In this document: positions 35,325 to 44,943 of the stretch, piece after piece | Layout of the letters: every line of letters starts with the position of its first letter | How positions within the stretch are numbered: position 1 is the stretch's first letter | Assembly (NCBI GenBank): GCA_030065635.1 | Contig: JASJDJ010000001.1 | Span: 26,001 to 90,000, forward strand | Direction of reading: 5' to 3' | DNA from: Xenococcaceae cyanobacterium MO_188.B32 | GTDB lineage: Bacteria; Cyanobacteriota; Cyanobacteriia; Cyanobacteriales; Xenococcaceae | DNA length: 64,000 nucleotides | The notes under the pieces: model-generated | Seen by the model: the letters and a program-made list of their open reading frames with translations, nothing else | What the model was told of the DNA's origin: nothing | Database searches by the model: none | Program-made: the position numbers and the translations under genes

Positions 35325-36800
35325 CTACTTTTTTAATGGTAAAACTAGGGTAAAAGTCGCTCCTTGGTGCAAACGACTATATAGTTGAATTGTGCCTCCA
35401 TGGGCTTGAGCGATCGCTTTGACAATAGAAAGTCCTAAACCCGTACTTTTTGTACCACGATTATTCGAGCCAGTTTGAAAACGTTGAAAAATTTTCTCTT
35501 GTTCCTGTTCGGCAATGCCAGTCCCGGTATCGCGCACCCATAAGCGAAGATAGTTTTTATCGATAGCAGAACCAATAGCTATAGTATCTTCTGGATTAGT
35601 ATGCTTGGTAGCGTTTTGTGCCAAGTTGGTAATTGCCTGAACTAATCTCTGACGATCTACTAAAATTGAACCCGTTCCGACTTCATCTAATTGCCAATGG
35701 CGATCGGCGATAACTTTGGCTTTGGTGTATATTTCTTCAGTTAGAGTACTAACTTTAATGTTTTCTAATTGTAAAAAGTCTGGTTGTTCTGATTTGGCGA
35801 GGAACATCAAATCGGCAATAAGGCGGTTCATTCGTTCTAGTTCGTCTAAAACTACTTCTTTAGTTTCCTGTTGTTCTTCGAGAGTATCACCCATCAATTC
35901 TAAATGCCCTTGAACAATAGTAATTGGTATTCTAAGTTCGTGACCCACATCATTAAGAAAGTTTTTCTGAGTATTAAATGCAGATTCGAGGCGATCGAGC
36001 ATTTCATTAAAGGTTATGCTGAGTTGGGCAACTTCATCATCTCCCTTAACCTCGATACGTTGTTTTAAGTTGCTTTCTGTAATTTTCTGCGCTGTTTTAG
36101 TTAGTAAGCGTAAAGGAGTTAAAATTCTACCGGCAAAAATCCAAGCCAGAATAGAAGTAATTGCTACGGCTATTAGTGTTACCTGAATAATAATAAACAT
36201 AGCTTTTTGAACTTCCTGGCGAGCGCTTTGAGTGGCAATAGCCACGACAAAAACCCCCCGCACTTTGCCCCTAATCTCAATTGGTTCTGCCCAATATTCA
36301 ATTTGCTGCTCACAATTATCTACTTTACCGCGCTCTTGGTCGGTAAGCTTTTGCCAGTGTCTGACCATTTCTGAGTTGCGGTCGATCGATGGTGGTAATT
36401 TTTCGGGATAGGGAATAGAAGCATGAAAACCGTCTGGTAGTAAAGCAATAGTATATTCATTAAAGATCGGTATATTGCGTTTGAGGAATACATCAAAAAT
36501 GGCTCTAATATTTTCACCAAAAGGTTGTGCTGTGTTGGGGTCATTACCACCTACCAACAAACGAAATTCTCGTATTTCCTGATCGAGAGCCTGTTCGATT
36601 CTGGTCTCAAGACGAAATAATAAAACTCGACGAATTGCTAAAACTGCGGATGAAAAAGATAACAAAATTAACAAACAATATACCGCCAGAATCCGAATCT
36701 GAAAGCGGTGCGACCCTGCGGAAGTCTCCTCCGCACTGGGTAGCGCACCAAGAGATCTGTAAGATATATCCTGTCGATTTTGGTCTTGATTTTTTCTCAT
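35325..36800 (-). CDS. Membrane sensor histidine kinase with HAMP domain
   Basis: 491 residues from the ATG at 36800, preceded by AGGA; a longer frame to 36851 lacks a site. Two transmembrane helices (LAVYCLLILLSFSSAVLAIR and IIIQVTLIAVAITSILAWIF) flank a periplasmic sensor of about 170 residues. Then come HAMP (ILTPLRLLTKTAQKI), HisKA with His in LNDVGHELRIPITIVQGH (Gly where Ser is usual), and HATPase (NLAQNATKHT, DTGTGIAEQEQEKIF, TGLGLSIVKAIAQAHGG). No response-regulator gene is adjacent. Residues near the N-terminus come from an inserted repeat at 36709-36752. Confidence 0.93.
   Translation of the reverse strand: MRKNQDQNRQDISYRSLGALPSAEETSAGSHRFQIRILAVYCLLILLSFSSAVLAIRRVLLFRLETRIEQALDQEIREFRLLVGGNDPNTAQPFGENIRAIFDVFLKRNIPIFNEYTIALLPDGFHASIPYPEKLPPSIDRNSEMVRHWQKLTDQERGKVDNCEQQIEYWAEPIEIRGKVRGVFVVAIATQSARQEVQKAMFIIIQVTLIAVAITSILAWIFAGRILTPLRLLTKTAQKITESNLKQRIEVKGDDEVAQLSITFNEMLDRLESAFNTQKNFLNDVGHELRIPITIVQGHLELMGDTLEEQQETKEVVLDELERMNRLIADLMFLAKSEQPDFLQLENIKVSTLTEEIYTKAKVIADRHWQLDEVGTGSILVDRQRLVQAITNLAQNATKHTNPEDTIAIGSAIDKNYLRLWVRDTGTGIAEQEQEKIFQRFQTGSNNRGTKSTGLGLSIVKAIAQAHGGTIQLYSRLHQGATFTLVLPLKK
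36709..36752. repeat. GC-rich repeat inserted in frame within the histidine kinase gene
   Basis: GCGGTGCGACCCTGCGGAAG and the following CTCCTCCGCACTGGG differ sharply in composition from the surrounding AT-rich gene. They share AGGGTCGCACCGC (as reverse complement) with the intergenic repeat near 14670. In frame this encodes about SLGALPSAEETSAGSHR just before the first membrane helix. Confidence 0.65.
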
Positions 36801-36923
36801 CTCAATTCCTACAGTAACAGCGATCGCTACCAGAGAATAAAAACAATTCAACTTTTATTGGTTTATACTCCCCATGAGGGGTATTTTAATCCTGTTTGTG
36901 TTTACTTTGTACTGTAGATTACT

Positions 36924-37493
36924 ATGTTTTTTTCTTCTTTAGAACAAACTTTAGCTCAAATTACCAACCAACCTGGTTGGGAAAAATATCAACAGTACCG
37001 TCAATTACTTGAATGCTGGCAACAAATAGTAAGTAAAAAAATAGCCCAACAAACTCGTCCTCTTTATATCAATAGACAAGTTCTTTGGGTTGCTACTTCT
37101 AGTTCTGTTTGGGCACAAGAGCTTACTTTACAAAGACATACTCTTCTCAAACAACTAAATACCCACTTAGCTTTTTCTCTTAAGGATATACGCTTTTCTT
37201 CTAGTCAATGGCAACAGACTGGCGATCGCAATTTATTAGGGCAAAATAGCCAAGATCGGCACTCATTGCATCCTAGTTACATAAATATTAATGCTGCCCA
37301 AATTGATAACGACCGCTTACCTTTAGTTAACGCTCCCCAAGCCGTAGTTCAACGCTGGCTTACTGTACTTCAAGAGCGATCGTCTAATTTATCTGTTTGT
37401 CCTCAATGCCATTCTCCTACTCCTGAGGGCGAACTTAAACGCTGGTTTTTATGTTGCCATTGTGCAGCTAAGAACTGGTCAGACAAATATTAA
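36924..37493 (+). CDS. DciA/DUF721 family protein with C-terminal zinc ribbon
   Basis: 189 residues. The N-terminal 90 residues fit DUF721/DciA (LLECWQQIVSKKIAQQTRPL, LWVATSSSVWAQELTLQRHT), the ancestral bacterial factor that helps load the replicative helicase DnaB. A variable linker follows, then a zinc ribbon CPQCHSPTPEGELKRWFLCC-HC. The ribbon is a common cyanobacterial addition. Confidence 0.85.
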   Translation: MFFSSLEQTLAQITNQPGWEKYQQYRQLLECWQQIVSKKIAQQTRPLYINRQVLWVATSSSVWAQELTLQRHTLLKQLNTHLAFSLKDIRFSSSQWQQTGDRNLLGQNSQDRHSLHPSYININAAQIDNDRLPLVNAPQAVVQRWLTVLQERSSNLSVCPQCHSPTPEGELKRWFLCCHCAAKNWSDKY

Positions 37494-37822
37494 TCTGTTA
37501 CCAGAAATAATTCAACTAAAATAAACTTTGAAAACAAACAGCCATCATCCTCAGTCTAGATATCCTCCGATCCCCAATATTTTTATAAAAATATCAGACT
37601 ATCATCAATCCTCTAAATTTTTGTATTAAAAAATACTATTTTGTTATTTATTTATATATATATATGAACCAATCATAAAGAGAATATAAAAAAAACCTAT
37701 CTCGGGGATCGCTACAAGCCATACATAATACTGGCTATAAACCCATAATTAAGGACTCAGTTATTAAGCAAAATATAAATATAAATCTAACTTAAAGTTA
37801 TCCTCCAAAGATAAAAATTCTA
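37494..37822. other. AT-rich gene-free stretch
   Basis: 329 bp with an alternating TATATATA tract near 37650 and runs of A and T. No gene or RNA recognised. It holds the promoter region of the small Cys-rich gene at 37823. Confidence 0.5.
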
Positions 37823-38080
37823 ATGAAAAGAGCAAATTTTTTGGTGTCGGCTTGCCGATTTTGCCGTTTTTTCCAGCCAGAGGGGCGCAGAGGAGGTTCT
37901 TGTCAAAAGCTTAATGTACCCGTCGAAAGTAATTGGTCAGCTTGTGTTCTATCGTCTTTACCATTTACTCAAACGCGGGAAAACCTAGAAGATATTATTT
38001 ATTTAGAACATTCACTTTTATTAGACTGCACTGAAGAAAACTCTTCTTTAGAAATTAACGAAGTTGAGGAAGTTATTTAA
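37823..38080 (+). CDS. Small Cys-containing conserved protein
   Basis: 85 residues. The first 40 carry four cysteines, CRFCRFF, then GGSCQKLNVPV and WSACVLS, a spacing that could bind zinc or an iron-sulfur cluster. The rest is acidic (DCTEENSSLEINEVEEVI). The pattern is that of a small family common in cyanobacteria, but I know no function. Confidence 0.7.
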   Translation: MKRANFLVSACRFCRFFQPEGRRGGSCQKLNVPVESNWSACVLSSLPFTQTRENLEDIIYLEHSLLLDCTEENSSLEINEVEEVI

Positions 38081-38246
38081 ATAAGCACGATGTTTACAAT
38101 CTAAACTCTTTTAAACCGAGCGATTTTTTAATTCTAATTTTTCCTTTGAATAACTTTTTTTTTGAATCTTAATTCCAGTCGCACCCTTAGTTATTTGAGG
38201 CACGACTGAAACAAAAGAAACTAAACCGCAAATTTTAACAACAAGA

Positions 38247-39080
38247 TTAAGGTAACCAAGGATACTGGCGGAAATCTGGTTTACGTTTTTCTAAAAACGC
38301 CTGTTTTCCTTCTGCTCCTTCTTCTGTCATGTAGTAAAGCAAAGTAGCATTACCAGCAAGTTCCTGTAAACCTGCTTGTCCATCGCAATCTGCATTAAAA
38401 GCAGCTTTAAGACAGCGAATTGCAATGGGACTATGAGCTAAAATTTCTTTTGCCCATTTAATCCCTTCTGCTTCTAATTGGTCTACAGGTACGACACAAT
38501 TAACCAATCCCATGGCTAAAGCGTCTTCAGCAGTGTATTGACGACAAAGAAACCAAATTTCTCGGGCTTTTTTCTGTCCTACTATCCGAGCAAGATAGCT
38601 AGAACCAAATCCACCATCGAAACTACCTACTTTCGGGCCAGTTTGTCCAAAAATGGCATTATCTGCTGCAATAGTTAAGTCGCAAATAACCTGTAAGACA
38701 TGACCGCCACCAATAGCATAACCAGCTACTAAAGCGATCGTTACTTTAGGCAGAGAACGAATTAAGCGTTGTAAATCGAGAACATTCAAACGAGGAACAC
38801 CATCATCATCGATATATCCAGCTTTCCCTCTTATACTCTGATCTCCTCCAGAACAAAAGGCATATTTGCCATCTGTATGAGGTCCCGCACCAGTCAGAAG
38901 AACTACGCCAATGTTCTTATCTTCACGGGCATCATAGAAAGCATCGTACATCTCAAATACTGTTTTTGGACGAAAAGCATTGCGCTTATGGGGACGGTCG
39001 ATCGTAATTTTGGCGATTCCATCCCATTTTTGATAAACAATATCTTCGTAAGTTTTGACTGTTTGCCATTCAACTTGCAT
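38247..39080 (-). CDS. menB: 1,4-Dihydroxy-2-naphthoyl-CoA synthase
   Basis: 277 residues, crotonase fold. In cyanobacteria it makes the naphthoquinone ring of phylloquinone for photosystem I. Diagnostic parts: [78 protein letters not shown] and the ending [18 protein letters not shown]. The ATG at 39080 is preferred; a TTG three codons earlier is unlikely. Confidence 0.97.
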   Translation of the reverse strand: MQVEWQTVKTYEDIVYQKWDGIAKITIDRPHKRNAFRPKTVFEMYDAFYDAREDKNIGVVLLTGAGPHTDGKYAFCSGGDQSIRGKAGYIDDDGVPRLNVLDLQRLIRSLPKVTIALVAGYAIGGGHVLQVICDLTIAADNAIFGQTGPKVGSFDGGFGSSYLARIVGQKKAREIWFLCRQYTAEDALAMGLVNCVVPVDQLEAEGIKWAKEILAHSPIAIRCLKAAFNADCDGQAGLQELAGNATLLYYMTEEGAEGKQAFLEKRKPDFRQYPWLP

Positions 39081-39439
39081 AAGAGACAAATATTATCTAA
39101 ATAGCTGTGGGCATATTATCGCGATCGAGTAATTAATGATTACTAAGAATTGTCAATCTACTATTAAAATAAGCTGAAAATGTTAATTTTAAATTATAAA
39201 AATAAGTATTAATTTCTAAATAATTTAAAAGTATAAATCTTCAATAAAAACAAAGGAGTTCTAAAAAATAAGTTGGGAAAAATTCATGGAATAATCATAA
39301 TTAAAGAGCGAGTTTTCACCTAGAATAGCTAACAAGTTATTTAAATCATAGATAGTTAATAAGATGTTTTTGGAATCAAACTATCATCAAAATACAACTT
39401 AATATATCGAAAAAAATATTTACATAATCGGTCAAAAAA
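39081..39439. other. AT-rich gene-free stretch between menB and the zinc-ribbon gene
   Basis: 359 bp of AT-rich sequence between divergent genes. It must hold two promoters; I cannot assign boxes. Nothing else recognised. Confidence 0.45.
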
Positions 39440-39694
39440 ATGATTGTAAAACAGATAATATATTGCCCTAATTGTGGCGATCGCGCAGAAAGATACAACT
39501 GTTCGGAAAGCAATATAACCAGGACATCTTGCTCTCATTGCGACTATTTAATGGTTCAATGTTCTCGCACGGGCAAATTAATAGAAGCTTATGCTCCTGG
39601 AATGGCTGATTATTCTCCCCTATCTAGATACGAGATGAGCGAAGCTGTCCGCAAGCAGCATCTGCCTCTAAGCCACGAGAGTAACGTATGCTAA
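39440..39694 (+). CDS. Small zinc-ribbon protein, C-terminus reading into rlmN
   Basis: 84 residues. The zinc ribbon is [20 protein letters not shown] then CSHCDYLM, followed by the conserved-looking IEAYAPGM. Similar short cyanobacterial proteins (sometimes misnamed PriA) end near that point. Here the frame continues 30 more residues, overlapping the convergent rlmN 3' end by 71 bp, so the tail is probably a read-through extension after loss of the normal stop. Confidence 0.72.
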   Translation: MIVKQIIYCPNCGDRAERYNCSESNITRTSCSHCDYLMVQCSRTGKLIEAYAPGMADYSPLSRYEMSEAVRKQHLPLSHESNVC

Positions 39695-40697
39695 CTGCAA
39701 TACGTTCCTGTTTGAGTAAATTTTTAAATTGCTCGATCGCTTTTTTACTAGGGCGTTGATAATCTGCTTCTTGAATGGGATTGTAAGGGATTAAATTAAC
39801 GTGACTTTGAAATCCTTTTAAATGTCTGGCTAACTCTCGGGCATGTTTTGGTAAGTCATTAATACCCGATAACAAGATATATTCAAAAGATACTCGTCTG
39901 CCAGTAATCTGCACATATTCCCGACATTCATCCAATAAAACATCTAGAGGATAGTGTTTGGCACTAGGAATTAATTGCTCCCTTAATTGCTGATTAGACG
40001 CATGAAGACTAACCGCAAAAGTAACTTGTAGTTTGTGTCGAGCCAGTTCTCTGATTTTTCCAGGTAATCCCACTGTAGATATTGTCAGCGATCGCGCTCC
40101 TATGCCTACATCCTGATTCAGAGACTTAACCGCAGCTACAACTTCATCCAGATTAATTAGCGGTTCTCCCATTCCCATAAAAACCACATTGCTTACCCGT
40201 TCGCCAAAATCTTCTCGAACAGTTAAAACCTGATCGACAATTTCGTAAGCTTTAAGATTACGGGTAAATCCTCCTTTGCCTGTAGCGCAAAAATCACAAG
40301 CCATAGGACAACCAACCTGAGAAGATACACAAACCGTCAAGCGTTTAGCAGAAGGGATACCCACTGTTTCAATAATCAAGCCATCAGCAAGACGGAGAAG
40401 GTACTTACGAGTACGATCGGGAGCAATACTACGATAATGAATCTCAGAACGCCCTAAAGGGTAATATGTTAAATTTTCTCGCCATTTTTTCGGTAAAACA
40501 GAAATATCTGCTAGAGAACGCGCTCCTTTTTGATATAGCCACTGATATATTTGTTTGCCCCGATAAGCAGGTTGCCCTTGTTGTTGTACCCAATCAGTTA
40601 ACTCAGCTAAAGATTTACCTAATAAAATTTTTTCTGTGGCAGGTTGAGCAGACTGTTCGATGGAGTGAGTAACCATTAATAATTTTTTTGATATCAT
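39624..40697 (-). CDS. rlmN: 23S rRNA (adenine(2503)-C(2))-methyltransferase (radical SAM)
   Basis: 357 residues. The radical-SAM cluster motif is [14 protein letters not shown], with [30 protein letters not shown] and the C-terminal Cys in [11 protein letters not shown] that acts in the RlmN mechanism. It methylates A2503 of 23S rRNA and also some tRNAs. A second ATG at residue 8 is possible. It converges on, and overlaps, the zinc-ribbon gene. Confidence 0.96.
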   Translation of the reverse strand: MISKKLLMVTHSIEQSAQPATEKILLGKSLAELTDWVQQQGQPAYRGKQIYQWLYQKGARSLADISVLPKKWRENLTYYPLGRSEIHYRSIAPDRTRKYLLRLADGLIIETVGIPSAKRLTVCVSSQVGCPMACDFCATGKGGFTRNLKAYEIVDQVLTVREDFGERVSNVVFMGMGEPLINLDEVVAAVKSLNQDVGIGARSLTISTVGLPGKIRELARHKLQVTFAVSLHASNQQLREQLIPSAKHYPLDVLLDECREYVQITGRRVSFEYILLSGINDLPKHARELARHLKGFQSHVNLIPYNPIQEADYQRPSKKAIEQFKNLLKQERIAVSIRYSRGLEADAACGQLRSSRI

Positions 40698-40753
40698 TGA
40701 AGGTTGTGATATAGCGTTACCTATTAGTGTTAAGACATAAAAATAAATTTACT

Positions 40754-40790
40754 CGCTACTAACTACTAACTACTAACTACTAACTATTTT
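40754..40790 (+). repeat. Tandem heptamer array (CTAACTA)
   Basis: The unit ACTAACT repeats four to five times between rlmN and the sigA terminator. A short tandemly repeated sequence typical of cyanobacterial intergenic DNA. Confidence 0.8.
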
Positions 40791-40814
40791 GTCCTAACCT
40801 ATGCTGGTATTGCT

Positions 40815-40850
40815 ATATAAAAAAACTGGGTTATTTATGTACCCAGTTTC
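40815..40850 (-). terminator. Intrinsic terminator of sigA
   Basis: AAACTGGGT (40823-40831) pairs perfectly with ACCCAGTTT (40841-40849) across a 9-base loop. On the minus strand it is followed by a T-run (TTTTTATATA), 27 bp beyond the sigA stop. A textbook rho-independent terminator. Confidence 0.88.
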
Positions 40851-40876
40851 CTTAATTTTATTCAATTATCTATCTA

Positions 40877-42007
40877 TTAACGAATATATTCTTTAAGAAT
40901 ACTATTACGGTTGGGATGACGTAATTTACGTAAAGCCTTAGCTTCAATTTGGCGAATACGTTCGCGAGTCACATTAAAGATCTGACCGATTTCTTCTAAA
41001 GTCTTCATACGACCATCATCTAAACCATAACGTAGGCGGAGTACATCCCGTTCGCGAGGGCTGAGAGTATCGAGGACGTTTTCAAGGTCTTCTCTTAGTA
41101 AACTTTTAGATACTTGATCTTCTGGAGTTTCTCCATCAGCTTCAATAAAGTCTCCTAAACGAGAATCTTCTTCTTTACCAATAGGTGTTTCTAAAGAAAT
41201 AGGTAACTGAGCGGATTTAGCAATAAAACGTAACTTTTCGATGGTCATTTCCATCCGAGTTGCAATTTCTTCTTCGGTAGGTTTGCGTCCCATTTCCTGG
41301 GAAAGTAATTTAGTAGTTTTCTTAATACGAGAAATAGTTTCATATAAGTGAACGGGAAGGCGAATAGTGCGAGATTGATCGGCGATCGCACGGGTAATTG
41401 CCTGTCTGATCCACCAAGTAGCATAAGTAGAAAATTTATATCCTTTTTCGTGGTCGAATTTTTCGGCTGCACGAATTAAACCGAGAGAACCTTCTTGAAT
41501 TAAATCTTGAAAAGATAACCCTCTGTTCATATATTTTTTAGCAATAGAAACCACTAAACGAAGGTTAGACTGTACCATTTTGTCCTTTGCCCTTCTGCCT
41601 AAAAACAGACGGCGACGGAACTTAGGTAATTCCATATCTACTTCTGATGCCCATTCACCGTCGCTAATTTCTCTTTCGAGGCTATCTTCTAAGCGTTCGC
41701 GAATTCTTTCTAATTCTAATAAATCCGCAATTTTACGGGCTAGCTCGATTTCTTCTTCTGCGCGTAATAGTCGAATACGACCAATTTCTTGTAAATAAAT
41801 GCGGATAGAGTCTTCTGTATAAGGCTTTTTTCTTCCTCTTTCTGTACGACGACTAGTAGTCGCCTGTTTTCTTTTTTTAGTACTAGCTGCTTCCTCTATA
41901 TTTGTTGATAATTCGTCTTCTAGTCGATCGGTATCATCATCAATTAATATTTCCCACTCGTTTTCTGGACGGGTAATAGTTGCTAGTACTTGATTAGACT
42001 GTGTCAT
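40877..42007 (-). CDS. sigA: Group 1 (primary) RNA polymerase sigma factor
   Basis: 376 residues. It has sigma-70 regions in order: 1.2 ([16 protein letters not shown]), 2 ([20 protein letters not shown], then [17 protein letters not shown]), 3 ([15 protein letters not shown]) and 4 ([36 protein letters not shown]). The acidic, Lys-rich N-terminal region ([30 protein letters not shown]) replaces the long region 1.1 of proteobacteria. Essential housekeeping sigma factor; AGGAAAA lies before the ATG. Confidence 0.97.
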   Translation of the reverse strand: MTQSNQVLATITRPENEWEILIDDDTDRLEDELSTNIEEAASTKKRKQATTSRRTERGRKKPYTEDSIRIYLQEIGRIRLLRAEEEIELARKIADLLELERIRERLEDSLEREISDGEWASEVDMELPKFRRRLFLGRRAKDKMVQSNLRLVVSIAKKYMNRGLSFQDLIQEGSLGLIRAAEKFDHEKGYKFSTYATWWIRQAITRAIADQSRTIRLPVHLYETISRIKKTTKLLSQEMGRKPTEEEIATRMEMTIEKLRFIAKSAQLPISLETPIGKEEDSRLGDFIEADGETPEDQVSKSLLREDLENVLDTLSPRERDVLRLRYGLDDGRMKTLEEIGQIFNVTRERIRQIEAKALRKLRHPNRNSILKEYIR

Positions 42008-42658
42008 AGCGTTTTCCTCTTGCTCCTTCAGTAAAGAAATTGAAAAAATTGCAGTTTTTCAAATAAACCGAACTGTATTTAGTTATCTTTGATAAACTAG
42101 TTTAGTTACTCACCTAGTGCAAACACTTAAATTGTTCTTACACTAGCTTAGTTTCGATCGGGGGAAACTGGCAGTGAGTATTTCTAACTAAATTATTTGA
42201 ATTCTCTCCGATTTTAGCTTCGATTACCGTAAATGTGGTGAAGTTTTTGTCGGGATTATGTAATTGAAACATAAAGTCTGAAAAAAAATTTTAACCGAAT
42301 CTTTTTGTATTCCTTGTTGGCATTGTAAGCAATTTGACTAAAAATGACATCTTAAATTTAAGAATTGCGAGGTTAAAAATTTTATTAAGATTGTCTGCAC
42401 TTTTTTTGGCTCGTTCAATCACTTTGTTTAGTACATGAATACCTAGTTAGTGAAAACTTTGAGAATTGAATCAAGAAGACAAAAAGCTTTCTCATCAGGT
42501 TAAACCTTGCCATCAGTTCCATCACAATTAGTTAAGTTAAGTTAAGAAAAAAAAATTATTGCTTTTAGTTAAAAATTCATTTGTGCAAGAGATTGATTGA
42601 AAATCAATATCAAAATAGAGAATACTAAAAAAGTTACTTTACTGCTAGTTGCTGTTGA
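42008..42658. other. Long intergenic region between sigA and the Ni/Co transport cluster
   Basis: 650 bp between divergent genes, AT-rich. It holds the sigA promoter region and that of the lipoprotein gene. I looked for cobalamin and other riboswitch landmarks and saw none. The only structured element is the inverted repeat at 42592-42608. Confidence 0.6.
42592..42608 (+). promoter_or_regulatory. Candidate operator: inverted repeat upstream of the Ni/Co cluster
   Basis: ATTGATT-GAA-AATCAAT is a perfect 7-bp inverted repeat 50 bp before the lipoprotein start. The overlapping TGAAAATCAATATCA resembles the 7-1-7 layout of Fur/Zur-type sites, with two mismatched pairs. A metal-responsive repressor site is an inference only. 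Confidence 0.35.
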
Positions 42659-43495
42659 ATGAATAGATTGTTAATTTCAATTTGGACAATCGCGATCGTA
42701 CCTTCATCTCTAGTTGGTTGTACTGTCCGAGAAAATACGGAAACTCAAGCTACAAATGCCAAAACAGGAACTCTTGCTCTAGTTGCTAATGGGGAAGATT
42801 TTATCCGTCAGGGCTTTGTTTCTAAAGATGGTTGGCAAATCAATTTTGACCATGCTTATGTCAGCCTAGATCGAGTAAATGCTTACTCTAGCGATCCACC
42901 TTTTAATCCTTCTGGGGAAACCCAACTTAAACCGACACAAACTGTTTCCCTGGTAGATAAAATTACAACTGTCGATTTAGCGGAGGGAGAAGAAGATGCG
43001 GAACCAATTTTGGTCACTCAAACTGATGCTCCTGTAGGAACCTATAATGCGTTAAGCTGGAAGCTAGTGCCAGCCCAAGAAGGTTCTACCCAAGGCAATT
43101 CTATTGTCTTAAAAGGAACTGCTAGTAAAGACGGTCGAGAAATAAATTTTACTATTGGTTTCGATCGAGAACTAGAATATACCTGTGGAGAATACGTAGG
43201 GGAAAACCGTAAAGGTATTGTTCTAGCAGCAAATATGGCTCAAGTAGAAACAACTTTTCATTTTGACCACATTTTTGGCGATAATTCCTTACCTGCTGAA
43301 GATGCGTTAAATCAAGAAGCGATCGGTTTCGAACCTTTCGCCTCTCTGGCTCAAAATGGTCAATTAAAAGTAAATCAATCCGATCTAGCCAAAAAACTTA
43401 ACTCGGAAGAGTATGCAAAATTACAGCAAGCTATCACCGGGTTAGGGCATGTAGGAGAAGGTCATTGTCGTTCTTCATCGAATATCGAGCGATAA
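42659..43495 (+). CDS. Exported lipoprotein next to Ni/Co transporter genes
   Basis: 278 residues. The signal peptide ends in a lipobox (SSLVGC, Cys at residue 21). The mature domain is beta-rich: SKDGWQINFDHAYVSLDRVN, PVGTYNALSWKLVPA and NFTIGFDRELEYTC. Possible metal ligands cluster near the end (FHFDHIFGD, GLGHVGEGHC). No family is firmly recognised; it loosely resembles DUF4382-type carbohydrate- or metal-associated domains. Position at the head of the NikM/CbiM cluster suggests periplasmic nickel or cobalt handling. Confidence 0.75.
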   Translation: MNRLLISIWTIAIVPSSLVGCTVRENTETQATNAKTGTLALVANGEDFIRQGFVSKDGWQINFDHAYVSLDRVNAYSSDPPFNPSGETQLKPTQTVSLVDKITTVDLAEGEEDAEPILVTQTDAPVGTYNALSWKLVPAQEGSTQGNSIVLKGTASKDGREINFTIGFDRELEYTCGEYVGENRKGIVLAANMAQVETTFHFDHIFGDNSLPAEDALNQEAIGFEPFASLAQNGQLKVNQSDLAKKLNSEEYAKLQQAITGLGHVGEGHCRSSSNIER

Positions 43496-43747
43496 AACCC
43501 ATGAACCTTAAAAGTTTCGGAAATAAATTCTTCTGGAGGTACATTAGCCTGTAATCTGCAATTAATAACCGAAAATCTGTCTGGCAAAAAAATTGCTTTT
43601 TCCCGTTTTTCACGCTGCAATCTTTATGATATGTCAATTTACCAATAGCAGTTAGCTTTTATTAGCTACCAACCATACTTGTCTATAAAAAATTCTGCCA
43701 ATATATATATTGGCAGCAAGACAAAAACTCAAACCTACTGCTCAGTA

Positions 43748-44251
43748 ATGACTAATCGACACAAACTGAATTATTTAGCTTCTTTCCTTCTTTTTGCAAG
43801 TCTAGGATTTTCCAGGCAAGTACTTGCTCATGGAGCTAATATAGTCTATCAACAAACACCAGCAATCGAGGTTAAAGCTACCTATGATGATGGTAAACCC
43901 ATGAGCAATGCTCAAGTAGTAATTTACGCCCCCGATAACCCTGCTATTCCTTGGCTAAAGGGGAAGACTAATGAAGAAGGAAAGTTCAGTTTTATTCCTC
44001 AGTCCAATATCTCTGGCAATTGGGATATTAAAATACGTCAGTCTGGACATGGCGATATTATCAGTATTCCCTGGCAAACAGAAAATGTAGCTTCTACTGT
44101 TGAATCTAGGGACAATATGCCCAATTCAAGTAATTGGCTTGCGTCAGCTAATAATAATTACAATCCCATCCAAAAGGTAGTTATGGCTGCTACTGGAGTC
44201 TGGGGTTTTATCGGTACTGCCCTATTTTTTTCTCGTCAAAAATCTTCATAA
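43748..44251 (+). CDS. Periplasmic accessory component of Ni/Co ECF transporter (NikL/NikK-like)
   Basis: 167 residues from the ATG at 43748 (a TTG at 43679 would add a poor 23-residue leader). A signal peptide (LNYLASFLLFASLGFSRQVL) ends at AHG, so mature residue 1 or 2 is His, a possible metal ligand. An Ig-like CbiL/DUF4198-style domain follows (IEVKATYDDGKPMSNAQVVI, GKTNEEGKFSFIP), then a C-terminal membrane helix (AATGVWGFIGTALFFS). Known nickel ECF systems replace CbiN with such K/L subunits. It is upstream of cbiM by 53 bp. Confidence 0.8.
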   Translation: MTNRHKLNYLASFLLFASLGFSRQVLAHGANIVYQQTPAIEVKATYDDGKPMSNAQVVIYAPDNPAIPWLKGKTNEEGKFSFIPQSNISGNWDIKIRQSGHGDIISIPWQTENVASTVESRDNMPNSSNWLASANNNYNPIQKVVMAATGVWGFIGTALFFSRQKSS

Positions 44252-44304
44252 TCAATCTTGGTTGATTATTATTTTCTGTTGAACTTCTACTCATTTCTTG
44301 CTTA

Positions 44305-44943
44305 ATGCATATTCCCGATGGTTTTGTTCCTCCTAGTATTTGTATTGCTGGCTATGCCATTACTGGTGGTGTAACTTGGTACTCCCTCCAACAGATAAAA
44401 AAAGACTCAAATCCTCAAAAAAAGATTCCCAGGGCATCTTTATTTACAGCAGCTTTCTTTGTCGCTTCTTTAATTCATATTCCCCTGCCACCTGCAAGTA
44501 TTCATTTAGTTTTAAATGGCATGATGGGGGCAATTTTGGGCTACTATTCTTTTCTGGCAATCTTAATTGGATTATTTTTTCAAACAGTGATGTTTCAACA
44601 TGGAGGATTATCAACTTTAGGTATTAATGCAGTAATTATGGGTATCCCAGCTTTATTTGCTTACCATATTTTTCATTTTAACAATCGCAGTAACACCAGA
44701 AAAAAAATATGGACACAAGTTTTAGCTTTCTGTGCTGGAGCAGGTTCTTTAATTTTATCTGCCACTCTTTTCACGGTAATTATTATTACTAATATAACTT
44801 CTGAACTAGATGCACAAACAGAAATAAATGCAATTTATCTATCTTTGATTAGTTATGTAATTCAGGCAATTATTGAAGGTGCATTTACAGTAATGCTAAT
44901 TTCTTTCTTAGAACAAGTTAAGCCTGAAATTTTGAGACAATAA
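44305..44943 (+). CDS. cbiM: Ni/Co ECF transporter substrate-binding membrane subunit
   Basis: 212 residues, about six to seven hydrophobic helices. It begins MHIPDGFVPPS, the hallmark N-terminal Met-His whose amine and imidazole bind Ni2+ or Co2+ in CbiM/NikM. Further conserved parts: FVASLIHIPLPPASIHLVLN and GMMGAILGYYSFLAILIGLF, then FQHGGLSTLGINAVIMGIPA. Nickel would serve urease or hydrogenase and cobalt would serve B12; which metal cannot be decided from sequence. Its stop overlaps the cbiQ start by one base. Confidence 0.95.
   Translation: MHIPDGFVPPSICIAGYAITGGVTWYSLQQIKKDSNPQKKIPRASLFTAAFFVASLIHIPLPPASIHLVLNGMMGAILGYYSFLAILIGLFFQTVMFQHGGLSTLGINAVIMGIPALFAYHIFHFNNRSNTRKKIWTQVLAFCAGAGSLILSATLFTVIIITNITSELDAQTEINAIYLSLISYVIQAIIEGAFTVMLISFLEQVKPEILRQ

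Noticed and set aside
37640..37700. Alternating TATATA tract as a replication origin
   Set aside because: No DnaA-box cluster or dnaN/dnaA gene is nearby.
42008..42658. Cobalamin or Ni/Co riboswitch upstream of the cbi cluster
   Set aside because: No B12-box-like or NiCo-type four-way-junction sequence could be seen.
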